DNA of 64,000 bases from Bacillus methanolicus MGA3 (GCF_000724485.1 NZ_CP007739.1:2946001-3010000), one strand, 5' to 3'; shown: positions 1 through 8,656, counted from the first letter of the stretch. Notes: a model not told the origin generated them from the sequence alone. Numbers and translations: made by a program.

Positions 1-546
1 CCCAACTGTCAATCCGCGCTTGCTTTTCATTAATTTCGGCGAAGTGCCTTTGTGTCCATTTTTAAGAATTAAAGATCCTTCACCAATGATTAAGAGAGCA
101 AGCAAAACAGGGATCGATGGATAAATTTTTTCATTAAGGCTTGTAAAAAGATCTGACATAAATGGAAGTGACCAACCTTGCTGAGCGGCGATAATGAGGG
201 CAAAAAATGCCGCTCCCAACGTATAGGCCGGAGCAAGCAGCCGTACTTTTGTCGTAAGGCTCCACAAAAATGTAAATAGCGCTGCCAAAATAACCGCTGC
301 AAATGGAATAACTATGCCTGCTGTTATCGCAACGACAGAGATAATAAGTCCAGCTGCAATTCCAAGCGGAAACAGCTGCCTCAGTTCGAAATACGCATCT
401 TCAACACGGATATGAAAATTCCGCCTTTCCCTTTTAACCCGGGAGACTCCTAATATTCCAGCCAGGAAGACAAGATAATAAAACACGGGGTGAAAAAATA
501 ACTTGCCTGTCCCCCTTAACAATTCCGAAAGCCATGTTTGAGCCAC
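1..546 (-). CDS. minJ: MinJ, cell-division topology protein (5' part only)
   Basis: Partial gene: the reading frame is open from position 546 to the left edge, 182 codons, so the 3' part (where the family carries a PDZ domain) lies outside. The visible part is a hydrophobic polytopic N-terminal region with several membrane segments. The start AQTW...ELL...FFHPVFYY and the basic loop VKRERR resemble the B. subtilis MinJ N-terminus as I remember it. MinJ bridges DivIVA and MinD at division sites and poles. I chose the GTG at 546, preceded by GGTGA, because it lines up with the B. subtilis start; an in-frame GTG at 555 is possible. The position before ctpB matches B. subtilis synteny. Confidence 0.82.
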   Translation of the reverse strand, partial: MAQTWLSELLRGTGKLFFHPVFYYLVFLAGILGVSRVKRERRNFHIRVEDAYFELRQLFPLGIAAGLIISVVAITAGIVIPFAAVILAALFTFLWSLTTKVRLLAPAYTLGAAFFALIIAAQQGWSLPFMSDLFTSLNEKIYPSIPVLLALLIIGEGSLILKNGHKGTSPKLMKSKRGLTVG

Positions 547-657
547 CCTTGTCACCAACCTCTATAAATAATTCTCACAGAATTTAAATATAGTAATCTA
601 TTTATGATTATTTTACCAGAACCAAACCATAAAACATATTGCTAGTTATTGCAAAAT

Positions 658-849
658 GAAAACTTTCATGAGTTTTTACTCCCAACCCAAACGTGGAAAT
701 AGCTCTCATTTTAAAACATTACTAACATAATAAAGGCGGTGTGAGCGAAGCCAAGCACTAACTATTTACAAAACTAAACAAGATTTTTGCTCAAGCAGAT
801 TTGCATTTTTAATTTTGTTGGCGCAACTCCGCCCCTTATCCGCAGAAAA
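658..849 (+). repeat. ~190-bp dispersed repeat, copy A
   Basis: This stretch closely resembles two tandem copies at 56970-57345. All share GAAAACTTTCATGAG at the left, AAGGCGGTGTGAGCG in the middle and CTCCGCCCC near the right end. The GGCGG and CCGCC segments could pair over about 75 nt. No conserved open frame runs through the copies. It fills most of the minJ-ctpB gap and ends against the ctpB terminator. Function is unknown. Confidence 0.85.
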
Positions 850-871
850 AAAGCAGGGAATACCCTGCTTT
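845..871 (-). terminator. Rho-independent terminator of ctpB
   Basis: On the minus strand AAGCAGGG, a short loop and CCCTGCTT are followed by seven T. It lies 14 nt after the ctpB stop codon. Confidence 0.85.
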
Positions 872-884
872 CAGTGTGTACCTT

Positions 885-2345
885 TCACCGTGCTGACCGC
901 GCTAACAACCGCAAGGCGGTTTGCAGCTGCAAATCATTTTTTTCTTTTTTCATTTCTTCCATAATCGCCCCTTGAAGTGCAAAAGCTGTCTTTTCGTCAA
1001 TGATGCCCGTTGGTTTTAAGTCATGTTGGAGTTGAAACGCTTTGACTGCTTTTGCTGTCGACTCGCTAAAGTACCCATCGGTCCGGCCCGGTTCAAAACT
1101 TAATTCATCTAGCATTTGCTGGGCATATTTTACTTGCTCATTGTTCATGTCTTTCTCGAGGGCTTTTTCAATTTTTAAAGGATGTGTATGGAAAATATTA
1201 GGCTGTCTGACTTTGATATCCGGTTCAATTCCCTTCTTATGAATCCAGTTTCCATCTGGCGTAAGCCATTTATACAGTGTCAGCTTAATATTGCTGCCGT
1301 CTACCATCGGTACAGGCTGCTGAACGGTTCCTTTTCCAAAAGTATGTTCTCCGATTAACGGATACCCTTGCGCCTCTTTTAAAGCACCTGCCAATATTTC
1401 CGAGGCAGAGGCGCTCCCCTTATCAACAAGGACAGCAATCGGATATGGTTTTGGTTTTTTTAGAAGGGAAAAGAAGCGTTCCCTTTCTCCATTGCGTTTT
1501 TCAATTTGCACATATGGCTTTTTGTTTGTCACAAGTTCTCTCGCTATTTCTTCAACGGTTGAGAGAAGGCCCCCCGGATTTCCGCGAACATCAATCACAA
1601 GTCCATCAATCCCGTCTTTTTCCATTGACCTCAGCTGCGTTTTAAATTCTTGGGCTGTATTCTCGGAAAAAGAAGTTAATTCAATATAGCCGATGTCTTT
1701 TCCATTCACTTTTTTCTCGTCTGAATAAACAGTGATTTGCGGAATTTTATCACGTTTAATTTCAACGGTTAACGGTTCTTTCAGCCCCTGGCGGGAAATT
1801 TCCAGCGTTACCTTTGTGCCTCTTTCACCGCGGATTTTTAAAGTTGCTTCGTATAAATCGAGCCCCTCAACACTTTTTCCATCCACTTTGAGAATTTGGT
1901 CATTGGGCTTTAAACCTGCTTTTTCGGCAGGTGAATCCTTAAATGGAGAGACAATCACAATCTTACCGTCAATCATGCTGACCTCGGCTCCAATTCCCTC
2001 AAACGAGGATTCTAACGTCTCACTAAATTGCCTGGCGGTATCTTTATCCATATAAACAGAATAAGGGTCTTTTAAAGTAGAAAGCATCCCTTGAATAGCC
2101 CCTTCAACAAGCTGCTCTTTGTCCACCTTTTCAACATACTTGTTTAAAATGAGGCTGTAGGCCTGTTCAAATTTAGTTAAGTCCGTTTTATTTAAGCTGC
2201 TTTCGCTGCCGGATAACTGTTCTTCGGCCTGTTCCCGATTCGCCTTCCCCTCATTTCCTTCGGCCCATTTCATTCCAGCATAAGTACCGCCAGCTCCTGT
2301 AACTAATGATCCAACCATTAACAAAGCAATCCACTTGCGATTCAT
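885..2345 (-). CDS. ctpB: Carboxy-terminal processing serine protease CtpB (S41 family)
   Basis: Secreted or membrane-tethered PDZ protease; in B. subtilis CtpB cleaves SpoIVFA to trigger SigK activation during sporulation. Order along the 486 residues: N-terminal signal-anchor, PDZ domain (about 105-190), S41 catalytic core with GSASASE carrying the nucleophilic serine and GKGTVQQ carrying the general-base lysine, then a C-terminal peptidoglycan-binding repeat (about 410-465). Length is close to B. subtilis CtpB (480). The frame extends six codons upstream from a TTG, but GAGGGG lies 7 nt before the ATG at 2345, so that start is used. It follows minJ in the same order as B. subtilis. Confidence 0.93.
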   Translation of the reverse strand: MNRKWIALLMVGSLVTGAGGTYAGMKWAEGNEGKANREQAEEQLSGSESSLNKTDLTKFEQAYSLILNKYVEKVDKEQLVEGAIQGMLSTLKDPYSVYMDKDTARQFSETLESSFEGIGAEVSMIDGKIVIVSPFKDSPAEKAGLKPNDQILKVDGKSVEGLDLYEATLKIRGERGTKVTLEISRQGLKEPLTVEIKRDKIPQITVYSDEKKVNGKDIGYIELTSFSENTAQEFKTQLRSMEKDGIDGLVIDVRGNPGGLLSTVEEIARELVTNKKPYVQIEKRNGERERFFSLLKKPKPYPIAVLVDKGSASASEILAGALKEAQGYPLIGEHTFGKGTVQQPVPMVDGSNIKLTLYKWLTPDGNWIHKKGIEPDIKVRQPNIFHTHPLKIEKALEKDMNNEQVKYAQQMLDELSFEPGRTDGYFSESTAKAVKAFQLQHDLKPTGIIDEKTAFALQGAIMEEMKKEKNDLQLQTALRLLARSAR

Positions 2346-2529
2346 CCCCATCCCCCTCTTCAACTGCTGCCACCATTCTTTTTTTGATTATGCCGCTTTT
2401 CGTCCAAAAAATATGTCTGTCAAAAACAATATATGACCAAAAGGACGAGTTATGAAAAATAATACATTTGCTGCAAAAGTATTTTCTGTTTATTATTTTG
2501 AAAAAGTGAATTCATCAATTAGGAATACA

Positions 2530-2556
2530 AAAAAAGAAGAAGCGATGTGCTTCTTC
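2530..2556 (-). terminator. Terminator of the HxlR-type gene
   Basis: GAAGAAGC, a GATGT loop and GCTTCTTC, followed on the minus strand by seven T, 46 nt beyond the stop codon. Confidence 0.85.
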
Positions 2557-2601
2557 CTCTCATTGATCGATGAATCTTGCAGCTGTATCTGTCAAATCCG
2601 C

Positions 2602-3273
2602 TTATCGAGCAGCCGCATTCTTTTCAATTTGTTTGATATAATTTTTGCCCCAATCTTCCAACATTTTGAGAACAGTCATTAAACTTTTTCCCTGTTCTGT
2701 CAAGGAATATTCGACTTTTGGAGGAACAACGGGATATACTTCCCTATGAACTAGCCCGTCTTCCTCTAATTCCCTTAATTGATTGGTTAGCATTTTTTGC
2801 GTAATGTTAGGGATTAATTTTTTTAGTTCCATAAACCGTTTTGTCCCTTTTAACCCTAAATGGCATAAAATGATTAATTTCCATTTTCCCTCTATCACAG
2901 ACAATGTTTGTACTTTTTCGTAATAAATGCCTTTATTTTTATCATTCTTTACTTTTAGGTAGTTTTTGCCCCATTCTTCCAGCATTTCTATGATCGGCAT
3001 TAAACTTTTTCCTAGTTCTGTCAGAGAATATTCGACTTTTGGAGGGACAACGGGATATACCTCACGATGAACTAGACCATCTTTCTCCAATTCCCTTAGT
3101 TGATTGGTTAACATTCTCTGGGTAATATCAGGGATTAAGTTTTTCAATTCCGTAAAACGTTTTGTCCCTTTTAATCCTAAATGGCATAAAATGATTAATT
3201 TCCATTTGCCCTCTAAAACAGACAAAGCTAATTCTTTTTCGTGATATAGGTGATTGAGTTTTTCTCTGTTCAT
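2602..3273 (-). CDS. Tandem HxlR-type transcription regulator (two wHTH domains in one chain)
   Basis: Two nearly identical HxlR winged-helix domains are fused in one 223-residue chain; usual family members are about 110-150 residues with one domain and act as dimers. The first [19 protein letters not shown] begins near residue 22 and the second about 107 residues later; both have [10 protein letters not shown], the wing PPKVEYSLT and a C-terminal W-G-K-N-Y helix. The DNA halves are also very similar (period about 321 nt), so the duplication looks recent. The cysteine usually found just before GKW in redox-sensing members is absent in both copies. The start at 3273 is 9 nt from GGAG. The gene is not part of the surrounding conserved order and looks like an insertion. 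Its targets are unknown. Confidence 0.87.
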   Translation of the reverse strand: MNREKLNHLYHEKELALSVLEGKWKLIILCHLGLKGTKRFTELKNLIPDITQRMLTNQLRELEKDGLVHREVYPVVPPKVEYSLTELGKSLMPIIEMLEEWGKNYLKVKNDKNKGIYYEKVQTLSVIEGKWKLIILCHLGLKGTKRFMELKKLIPNITQKMLTNQLRELEEDGLVHREVYPVVPPKVEYSLTEQGKSLMTVLKMLEDWGKNYIKQIEKNAAAR

Positions 3274-3403
3274 CAGATTCATCTCCAGATGTATTAGTAT
3301 ACTTTTTGATATTATAACACAAAAAAGTACCTACATGCATTTTTCGAAGTATTAGAATTTTTTTCAATTTAAACAAAAGATTTTATTATGTGATTACAAG
3401 AAC

Positions 3404-3504
3404 GAGGCTGACCCAAAACAAAGTGCCAGGCACCCTTAGTTACTAAATATTGAAAACAATTTTAGCAACTTCAGAAGGGAACCTGGCACTTATTGGTCAG
3501 CCTC
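3404..3504. repeat. Palindromic intergenic repeat (GAGGCTGAC family), copy 1
   Basis: Imperfect inverted repeat: outer arms GAGGCTGACCCAA and TTGGTCAGCCTC, inner arms AAGTGCCAGG and CCTGGCACTT. The AT-rich core (ACTAAATATTGAA...TTTTAGCAA) recurs in the element at 14733-14834. It lies between the M23 gene and the HxlR gene. No coding potential is seen. Confidence 0.8.
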
Positions 3505-3563
3505 TGTATTATTTCACAATGGTCTTACTTCCCGTTAATGCTGGACATGCAGTAGAATCAAAT

Positions 3564-4862
3564 TTACATAGATAGGTAATTTAATGGATTTACTGCATTG
3601 GATTTAGCAGGATTCCATGGGCCCTTATGAATTTCAAAGTGCAAGTGCTGGCCGTGGGAATCTCCGGTATTCCCCATTACACCAATTTGCTGGCCTTTTG
3701 AAACAACTGCGCCTGTACCAACGAGTCTGCTTTGCAAGTGAGCATAGACAGTTGTGTAAATCTGGCCATTAATAGAGTGCGAAATAAAGATACAGTTTCC
3801 ATAGCTAGAAGAATAATAGGAACGGATAACAACACCGTCAGCTGCTGCTACTACCGGAACATGTGCAGTGTTTGCGATATCAATGCCTGCATGGAATTCG
3901 CCATCGCGTGGACCAAATCCCGAAGTAAAGATGCCATTTGCAGGCTTCATGAACATTCCGCCTGAAACTGGCGGAGTTGAAAGATCTGAACCGCCTCCGC
4001 TGTTTCCGCCGCCGCTGTTTCCGCTGCTTCTGCTGATATGAGCTTGTGCTTGTCTTTGTCTTTCAAGTGCGGCAAGACGCTGCTGTTCTAACTGAATCGC
4101 TTTTTGCATAGCTGATTCTTGGGCTGCAAGCACTTCTTTTTCTTCTTCAAGTGCAAGCTTTTCTGAATCCATATGCTTTTCCTGTGTTTTTAATGATGCC
4201 ATTAATCGGTCTTTTTCCGCTTTTTGAGAGTTCAACTGCTGTTTCATGTTTTCAAGTTCGGCACGCATTTTTTCAAGCTCTGCTAAATCGTTTTCAACCT
4301 TTGCTTGTTTCTGCTCTAAAAGATCTTTATCTTCTTTTTGCTCACGAAGAATATCCTGGTCAGCTTCCACGATCGTTGCTACTGCCCCTACTCGATCAAT
4401 AAAATCTGCAAAGCTTTGGGCACCCATTAAAACATCAATATAGCTTACCATTCCGCCGGTTTCTTGAAATGAACGGGCTCTCTCTTTTAGCATTTTATCG
4501 CGTTTTTTAATCCGTTCTTGCAATACGGCAATATCGCCTCTTAACTTTTCAATTTGTGCTTTTGTTTCAGTGATTTGCTCATTCTTCTCATTAATTTTTT
4601 CATTTGTATCGTCAATTGCAAGATTCAGTCTCTCAATCTCTGCAGTGACTTTGTCCTGTTCATTTTGTAATCTCTTAATCTCTTGATCTGCTTTATTAAT
4701 CCCCGATTCTACACTTGAACGCTTTCTTTGAAGTTCACTCTTTTTATTTTGTAAATCTTGCAATTTGGTAGATGCCATTGCTGAATTAGCAGCAACCCCT
4801 GTAAACAAACTCCCTACTCCTACCGTTGCTGCAACGGATAGGGTTAATAATGACCTTTTCAA
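3564..4862 (-). CDS. Coiled-coil murein hydrolase, M23 (LytM) endopeptidase
   Basis: Secreted peptidoglycan hydrolase of the EnvC/PcsB type. Signal peptide ending near ANSAMAS, a long charged coiled coil (about residues 35-275), a Gly/Ser-rich linker, then an M23 domain with HAGID (zinc ligands H and D) and GQHLHFE (HxH zinc motif). It follows ftsX on the same strand. In E. coli and streptococci FtsEX activates coiled-coil hydrolases, so this is a probable FtsEX-controlled enzyme, playing the part CwlO has in B. subtilis. I chose the TTG at 4862 because AAAGGAG lies 10 nt upstream; the longer frame begins inside that ribosome binding site. The hairpin before it suggests at least partly separate transcription. 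Confidence 0.9.
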   Translation of the reverse strand: MKRSLLTLSVAATVGVGSLFTGVAANSAMASTKLQDLQNKKSELQRKRSSVESGINKADQEIKRLQNEQDKVTAEIERLNLAIDDTNEKINEKNEQITETKAQIEKLRGDIAVLQERIKKRDKMLKERARSFQETGGMVSYIDVLMGAQSFADFIDRVGAVATIVEADQDILREQKEDKDLLEQKQAKVENDLAELEKMRAELENMKQQLNSQKAEKDRLMASLKTQEKHMDSEKLALEEEKEVLAAQESAMQKAIQLEQQRLAALERQRQAQAHISRSSGNSGGGNSGGGSDLSTPPVSGGMFMKPANGIFTSGFGPRDGEFHAGIDIANTAHVPVVAAADGVVIRSYYSSSYGNCIFISHSINGQIYTTVYAHLQSRLVGTGAVVSKGQQIGVMGNTGDSHGQHLHFEIHKGPWNPAKSNAVNPLNYLSM

Positions 4863-4948
4863 GTTCCGACTTCTCCTTTCCACTTTCAACTATGTACGGT
4901 TAATTCATCGAAATATTGTTATGTATGCATCTTTCGTTTTTTATAAGG

Positions 4949-4979
4949 CTTAGAAGGCCCCGACCAGAAGCCTTCTAAA
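4949..4979. terminator. Hairpin between ftsX and the M23 gene
   Basis: TTAGAAGGC and GCCTTCTAA form a 9-bp stem just after the ftsX stop. There is no clear T tract on either strand, so it may be an attenuator or RNA-processing site and not a full terminator. Confidence 0.5.
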
Positions 4980-4984
4980 CTCTG

Positions 4985-5878
4985 CTAAACCTTTAAAAAC
5001 TTTCTCATTGACATCAAGCTTCCCCAAATTCCGATTAAAGCTCCCATTATAATGAGTAATCCGGCAACTTGATACACAAAAGGATTAAAATCTAGTATTT
5101 TTATAAAATGATTGGCCAGCTTTGGCTCTAAATAATCGTAAGCATAATAATAAGCTGATGATACAAGGGCAATCGGCAAGATCGAACCGATCAATCCAAT
5201 CCATAATCCTTCAAGAAAAAACGGCCAGCGAATAAAGGCGTTGGTCGCTCCAACTAATTTCATAATCTCAATTTCTCTTCTTCTCGCAACAATCGTAATT
5301 TTTATCGTATTGGAGATCAAAAACATTGCTGTAAATAACAAACCGATAATTAAAACCAGTCCAACATTCCGGCTTGCTTTGATAAATTTAAATAACTTTT
5401 CAACAGAACCTTGCCCGTATTTTACCTTTGCCGCGTACTCCATTTTTTCAATTTTCTTCGCAACCTTCATCGTATCTGTTGGATTTTTCGTCTTTACGAT
5501 AAATACATCGTTTAACGGATTATCCTGTTCGAACAGCTTAAAGACTTTTCCATCTTCTCCCAAACTCGTAATCAAGTGATTAAGCTCTTGTTCTTTAGAG
5601 GAGAATGTAACGCTTTTTACTTCCGGGATCTGTTCTATTTTTTTTCTCAGAACTTGCTGATCTTGTTTATTAGCAGCGAGATCGATGTGAACGCGGATTT
5701 CCACGTCCTCTTCTATGGTCGATGCCACTTTATTGAGATTCATCATAATGACGAAAAACACACCAACTAATATAAGTGTTACAGTTACGGCGCTTACGGA
5801 CGCAAAGGTCATCCATCCATTTCTTCCAAGGCTTTTAAAACTTTCCCTAAGATGACGGCGAAAAGTGCTAGCTTTCAT
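4985..5878 (-). CDS. ftsX: Cell division ABC transporter permease FtsX
   Basis: 297 residues, matching B. subtilis FtsX (296). A cytoplasmic N-terminus with RRHLRESFKSLGRNGWMTF precedes the first membrane helix; an extracellular domain follows; three more helices lie in the C-terminal half with RRREIEIMKLVGA on the inner side, a typical FtsX coupling loop. FtsX does not transport; it relays ATP hydrolysis by FtsE to cell-wall hydrolases outside. The ATG at 5878 is 9 nt from AAGGAG; the ATG at 5884 is too close. The gene overlaps the end of ftsE by 11 nt, indicating translational coupling. Confidence 0.96.
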   Translation of the reverse strand: MKASTFRRHLRESFKSLGRNGWMTFASVSAVTVTLILVGVFFVIMMNLNKVASTIEEDVEIRVHIDLAANKQDQQVLRKKIEQIPEVKSVTFSSKEQELNHLITSLGEDGKVFKLFEQDNPLNDVFIVKTKNPTDTMKVAKKIEKMEYAAKVKYGQGSVEKLFKFIKASRNVGLVLIIGLLFTAMFLISNTIKITIVARRREIEIMKLVGATNAFIRWPFFLEGLWIGLIGSILPIALVSSAYYYAYDYLEPKLANHFIKILDFNPFVYQVAGLLIIMGALIGIWGSLMSMRKFLKV

Positions 5879-6554
5879 AGCCATATTCTCCTTTTTCCTC
5901 GTCACGAACAATCCTGCCGTTTTCAATCGCAATGACGCGGTGCTGCATCGTGTTAACGATATCCTTGTTATGTGTAGCCATAACTACTGTCGTTCCTCTC
6001 GCATTGATTTCTTCAAAGATGCTCATAATTTCCCACGAAGTATCCGGATCAAGATTTCCCGTGGGCTCGTCCGCTAATACAACTTTCGGTGAGTTAACAA
6101 TGGAACGTGCAATCGAAACCCGCTGCTGTTCCCCGCCAGAAAGTTCCGTCGGAAGCATGCGTGCTTTATGCTTTAAGCCTACAAGTTCGAGAGTTTCCAT
6201 TACTTTTTTCTTTATCAATGCCGGCTGCTCTTCAATTACTTCTAAAGCAAAAGCAACATTTTCGTACACTGTCAACTTAGGAAGCAGCTTAAAATCTTGG
6301 AACACTACCCCAATATTGCGGCGGAGAAGCGGAACTTTTTTGTCTTTTAATCTGCTAAGATCCACACCGTTTATTAAAATGGCTCCTTTAGTAGGTTTTT
6401 CTTCACGATATATCATTTTAATAAACGTAGACTTCCCGGCGCCGCTCGGTCCAACAACATAAACAAATTCTCCCTGTTCGATTTTTACATCGATGCCGTT
6501 AAGAGCTGTAACACCATTTGGATATTTTTTATGCACATCCTGCATTTGAATCAT
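5868..6554 (-). CDS. ftsE: Cell division ATP-binding protein FtsE
   Basis: 228-residue ABC ATPase, the usual size. Walker A GPSGAGKST (about 36-44), signature LSGGEQQR (about 139), Walker B VVLADEPT, and the H-loop in MATHNKD. It forms the FtsEX complex with the overlapping ftsX product on the inner face of the membrane. In B. subtilis FtsEX controls CwlO and affects entry into sporulation; the M23 hydrolase downstream is the likely effector here. Confidence 0.97.
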   Translation of the reverse strand: MIQMQDVHKKYPNGVTALNGIDVKIEQGEFVYVVGPSGAGKSTFIKMIYREEKPTKGAILINGVDLSRLKDKKVPLLRRNIGVVFQDFKLLPKLTVYENVAFALEVIEEQPALIKKKVMETLELVGLKHKARMLPTELSGGEQQRVSIARSIVNSPKVVLADEPTGNLDPDTSWEIMSIFEEINARGTTVVMATHNKDIVNTMQHRVIAIENGRIVRDEEKGEYGYES

Positions 6555-6694
6555 TCATATCACCTAAAATCAAAAATTTGTCGGTTTATTAAATAAGCCA
6601 TTTAGACTATTATTTCGACAAATTTTGCAAATTTTCCAATGACATTGTTTTCCAATATTCGTCAAATCTCTTATTCTCTTTTTTGCACATGCCC

Positions 6695-6703
6695 ATTATA
6701 ACA
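6695..6703 (-). promoter_or_regulatory. Candidate SigA extended -10 promoter for ftsEX
   Basis: TGTTATAAT on the minus strand matches the extended -10 consensus TGnTATAAT; the -35 is weak. It would give a leader of about 130 nt. The 6555-7055 gap (501 nt) otherwise holds AT-rich DNA and the two hairpins listed separately. Confidence 0.45.
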
Positions 6704-6946
6704 TCATAATTTGACAAATTAACCGTAAAAAATATTACAGTTTCATTTCAAATTTAGTCGAATTTTACTACAATAAATCTTTGTTGGCTAATCTATTCAT
6801 GTTCTTCAGGTTGAGATGCTTTAAAATTTTTGTCAAAATTTTGTTTTTATGAAGATTTTAACAGGAATGTAAATGATAAATGACAATTGTAAAGACGGTA
6901 GTTGTTGATTGTGATGGGAAGCAAAAAAAAGAGGAGAAACTATTTT

Positions 6947-6992
6947 ATGCTCGAAACGCAATAATACGTTCCGGTAAGGGGCATTTTTTTTA
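6947..6992 (+). terminator. Plus-strand terminator-like hairpin with no assigned gene
   Basis: ATGC...CGAAACG pairs with CGTTCCG...GCAT with one mismatch and is followed by eight T on the plus strand. No plus-strand gene lies upstream. It may end an unannotated short RNA or be fortuitous. Confidence 0.45.
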
Positions 6993-7000
6993 ATAAATAG

Positions 7001-7037
7001 AACGGGACTGGCTCTATGCTTTTGAGTCAGCCCCGTT
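7001..7037. terminator. Hairpin downstream of cccB
   Basis: AACGGGACTGGCTC pairs with GAGTCAGCCCCGTT, 14 positions with mismatches, starting 19 nt after the cccB stop codon. The T-rich side is on the plus strand. The GAGTCAGCCC arm resembles the palindromic repeat family of this window. Confidence 0.6.
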
Positions 7038-7055
7038 GTTTTGTTTGTCTTCGTA

Positions 7056-7406
7056 TTATTTTTTGTTAGACAGCCATTGAGCTACAGCTGAAAGTTCATC
7101 ACCTTGAAGCAAGCCTTTAGGCATGGCGCCTCTTCCATTAGCGATCGTTTTTTCAATTTCATCTTTTGAAAGTTTGGAACCAACCTTTTGAAGGTTAGGA
7201 CCTACTCCGCCTTCAAGATTTTGGCCGTGGCAGCTTGAACATTTTTGGTTAAATATTTTTTGAGGATCGCCTGCATTCGCAGTTGTTGTTCCACCGCCGC
7301 CGTTATTTGTTGACGTGTTGTCATTTTTATTAGCCTCATTTCCGCCGCCGCAGGCAGCCAAAACAAGAGAAGCACCCATTAATAAGGCAAGTAGCTTCTT
7401 TTTCAT
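7056..7406 (-). CDS. cccB: Membrane-anchored cytochrome c551 (lipoprotein)
   Basis: 116-residue secreted small c-type cytochrome. A lipoprotein signal with lipobox LVLAAC is followed by a low-complexity G/N/T linker and a cytochrome c domain with haem motif CSSCH and a distal methionine in GAMPKG. Such cytochromes carry electrons between menaquinol-cytochrome c reductase and caa3 oxidase. The ATG at 7406 follows GGGGGAATCCA; the longer frame adds 12 unlikely codons. It has its own promoter-like -10 upstream. Order ftsE-cccB-yitT is as in B. subtilis. Confidence 0.94.
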   Translation of the reverse strand: MKKKLLALLMGASLVLAACGGGNEANKNDNTSTNNGGGGTTTANAGDPQKIFNQKCSSCHGQNLEGGVGPNLQKVGSKLSKDEIEKTIANGRGAMPKGLLQGDELSAVAQWLSNKK

Positions 7407-7446
7407 TGGATTCCCCCCACATTGTAAATAGTTAAAGCACACCTAT

Positions 7447-7455
7447 ATTATACCA
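7447..7455 (-). promoter_or_regulatory. Extended -10 promoter of cccB
   Basis: TGGTATAAT on the minus strand, a perfect TGnTATAAT, about 40 nt before the cccB start. The -35 would lie inside the end of the yitT-family gene. Confidence 0.55.
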
Positions 7456-7458
7456 GTT

Positions 7459-8322
7459 TTAGACCCGTTTAAAACCCTCGCCAAGTACCTCCGAAGCATC
7501 CATTACAACGATAAATGCTGTCGGATCAATGGTTTTGACCAGTTGTTTCAATTTTGTGAACTCCGTTTGATCGACTACACACATTAAAACCGGGCGTTCA
7601 TGGTCGGTGTACCCTCCATATGCTGTTAGTTTTGTCACACCACGGTCAATTTTATTCAAAATTCCATTGCGAATTTCTTCCTGTTTGTTTGTGATAATCA
7701 TTGCCATTTTCGAACGGCTGAATCCCACCTGAACGAGATCAATCGTCTTGCTCGTAACATAAAGTGCAATCAGAGCATACAGACCTCGTTCTATATCAAA
7801 AACAACAGCAGCCGTCAAAACAATCAAGCCATCAATGATTGCTACACATGTGCCTAATGACAGACCGGTATATTTATTAATGATTTGCGCCGCCAGATCG
7901 GTTCCACCCGTCGAAGCTCTTCCGCGAAAAACAATTCCGAGGCCAAGCCCGACACCAATCCCCCCGAATATCGATCCAAGAAGCGGTTCATGTGTCCAAG
8001 CGTTCCAGTCGTTTGTCAAAAAGACAACAAAAGGCAAAAATACGGTTCCAACAAGTGTCTTCGATCCGAATTGCTTCCCTAAAAGGATCAGCCCGGCAAT
8101 AAACAACGGAATGTTGAAAGCCCATTGGACGTAAGCCGGCTCCCAGCCCAAGAGTGCGTGCAATAGCGTGCTTATGCCGCTGACGCCGCCAGATGCAACC
8201 CTGTTGGGAAGCAGAAACACATTAAATGCAATCGCAATGATTGCAGACCCTGCCAAGACATAAAAATATTCCCATATTTTTTCTAATTTCGGATTATCCG
8301 GTTGATTCCTCTTTTTCTTCAT
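7459..8322 (-). CDS. YitT/YvjA family membrane protein (DUF161/DUF2179)
   Basis: 287 residues. An N-terminal polytopic domain has about five membrane helices, with NVFLLPNRVASGGVSG and FRGRASTGGTDL as family landmarks. A soluble C-terminal DUF2179 domain (about 215-285) follows, with AYGGYTDHERPVLM. The molecular role of this widespread Firmicutes family is not established. The ATG at 8322 is 8 nt from GGAGGAG. It sits where yvjA sits in B. subtilis, between cccB and prfB. Confidence 0.9.
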   Translation of the reverse strand: MKKKRNQPDNPKLEKIWEYFYVLAGSAIIAIAFNVFLLPNRVASGGVSGISTLLHALLGWEPAYVQWAFNIPLFIAGLILLGKQFGSKTLVGTVFLPFVVFLTNDWNAWTHEPLLGSIFGGIGVGLGLGIVFRGRASTGGTDLAAQIINKYTGLSLGTCVAIIDGLIVLTAAVVFDIERGLYALIALYVTSKTIDLVQVGFSRSKMAMIITNKQEEIRNGILNKIDRGVTKLTAYGGYTDHERPVLMCVVDQTEFTKLKQLVKTIDPTAFIVVMDASEVLGEGFKRV

Positions 8323-8379
8323 TCTATTAACTCCTCCAAAACGCACAAACGATGCCGATGCATAATTTTTCCGAAAGTG

Positions 8380-8408
8380 AGTATAGCATGGTGTATAAAG
8401 AGTGTAAA
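8380..8408 (-). promoter_or_regulatory. SigA promoter of the yitT-family gene
   Basis: TTTACA, 17-nt spacer, TATACT on the minus strand, about 60 nt upstream of the start codon. Confidence 0.75.
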
Positions 8409-8500
8409 CGCCAACAAACTACCGTATTAAAGGATTAAATTTTGTGTTTGCTTATGTTTTGAAAATTGTCATATTTTTATGGAATTTTTAAAGAGATTTT

Positions 8501-8600
8501 GGAATTGGCTTATAAATCATTGAAATTGGATTATAAATCGTCAAAACTGGATCATAATTAAGAATTGGATCAAACCATCAAAACCGGTTCTTAAAAAACC
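8501..8600. repeat. Cluster of ~20-bp imperfect direct repeats
   Basis: Units around GGAATTGGATTATAAATCAT recur about every 20 nt: GGAATTGGCTTATAAATCAT, then AAATTGGATTATAAATCG, AACTGGATCATAATTAAG and GAATTGGATCAAACCATC. The same motif occurs in inverse orientation at 33107-33160. Function is unknown. Confidence 0.6.
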
Positions 8601-8609
8601 AATCCACAC

Positions 8610-8646
8610 AAAAAAACCTTGCTGTCCAAATCTTAACAGCAAGGTA
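8610..8646 (-). terminator. Terminator of prfB
   Basis: ACCTTGCTGT and ACAGCAAGGT form a 10-bp stem followed on the minus strand by seven T, just after the prfB stop. Confidence 0.93.
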
Positions 8647-8656
8647 AAACAACATA

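Noticed and set aside
787..975. Plus-strand open frame over the ctpB terminator and 3' end
   Set aside because: It crosses a strong terminator hairpin and conserved antisense coding sequence; no ribosome binding site.
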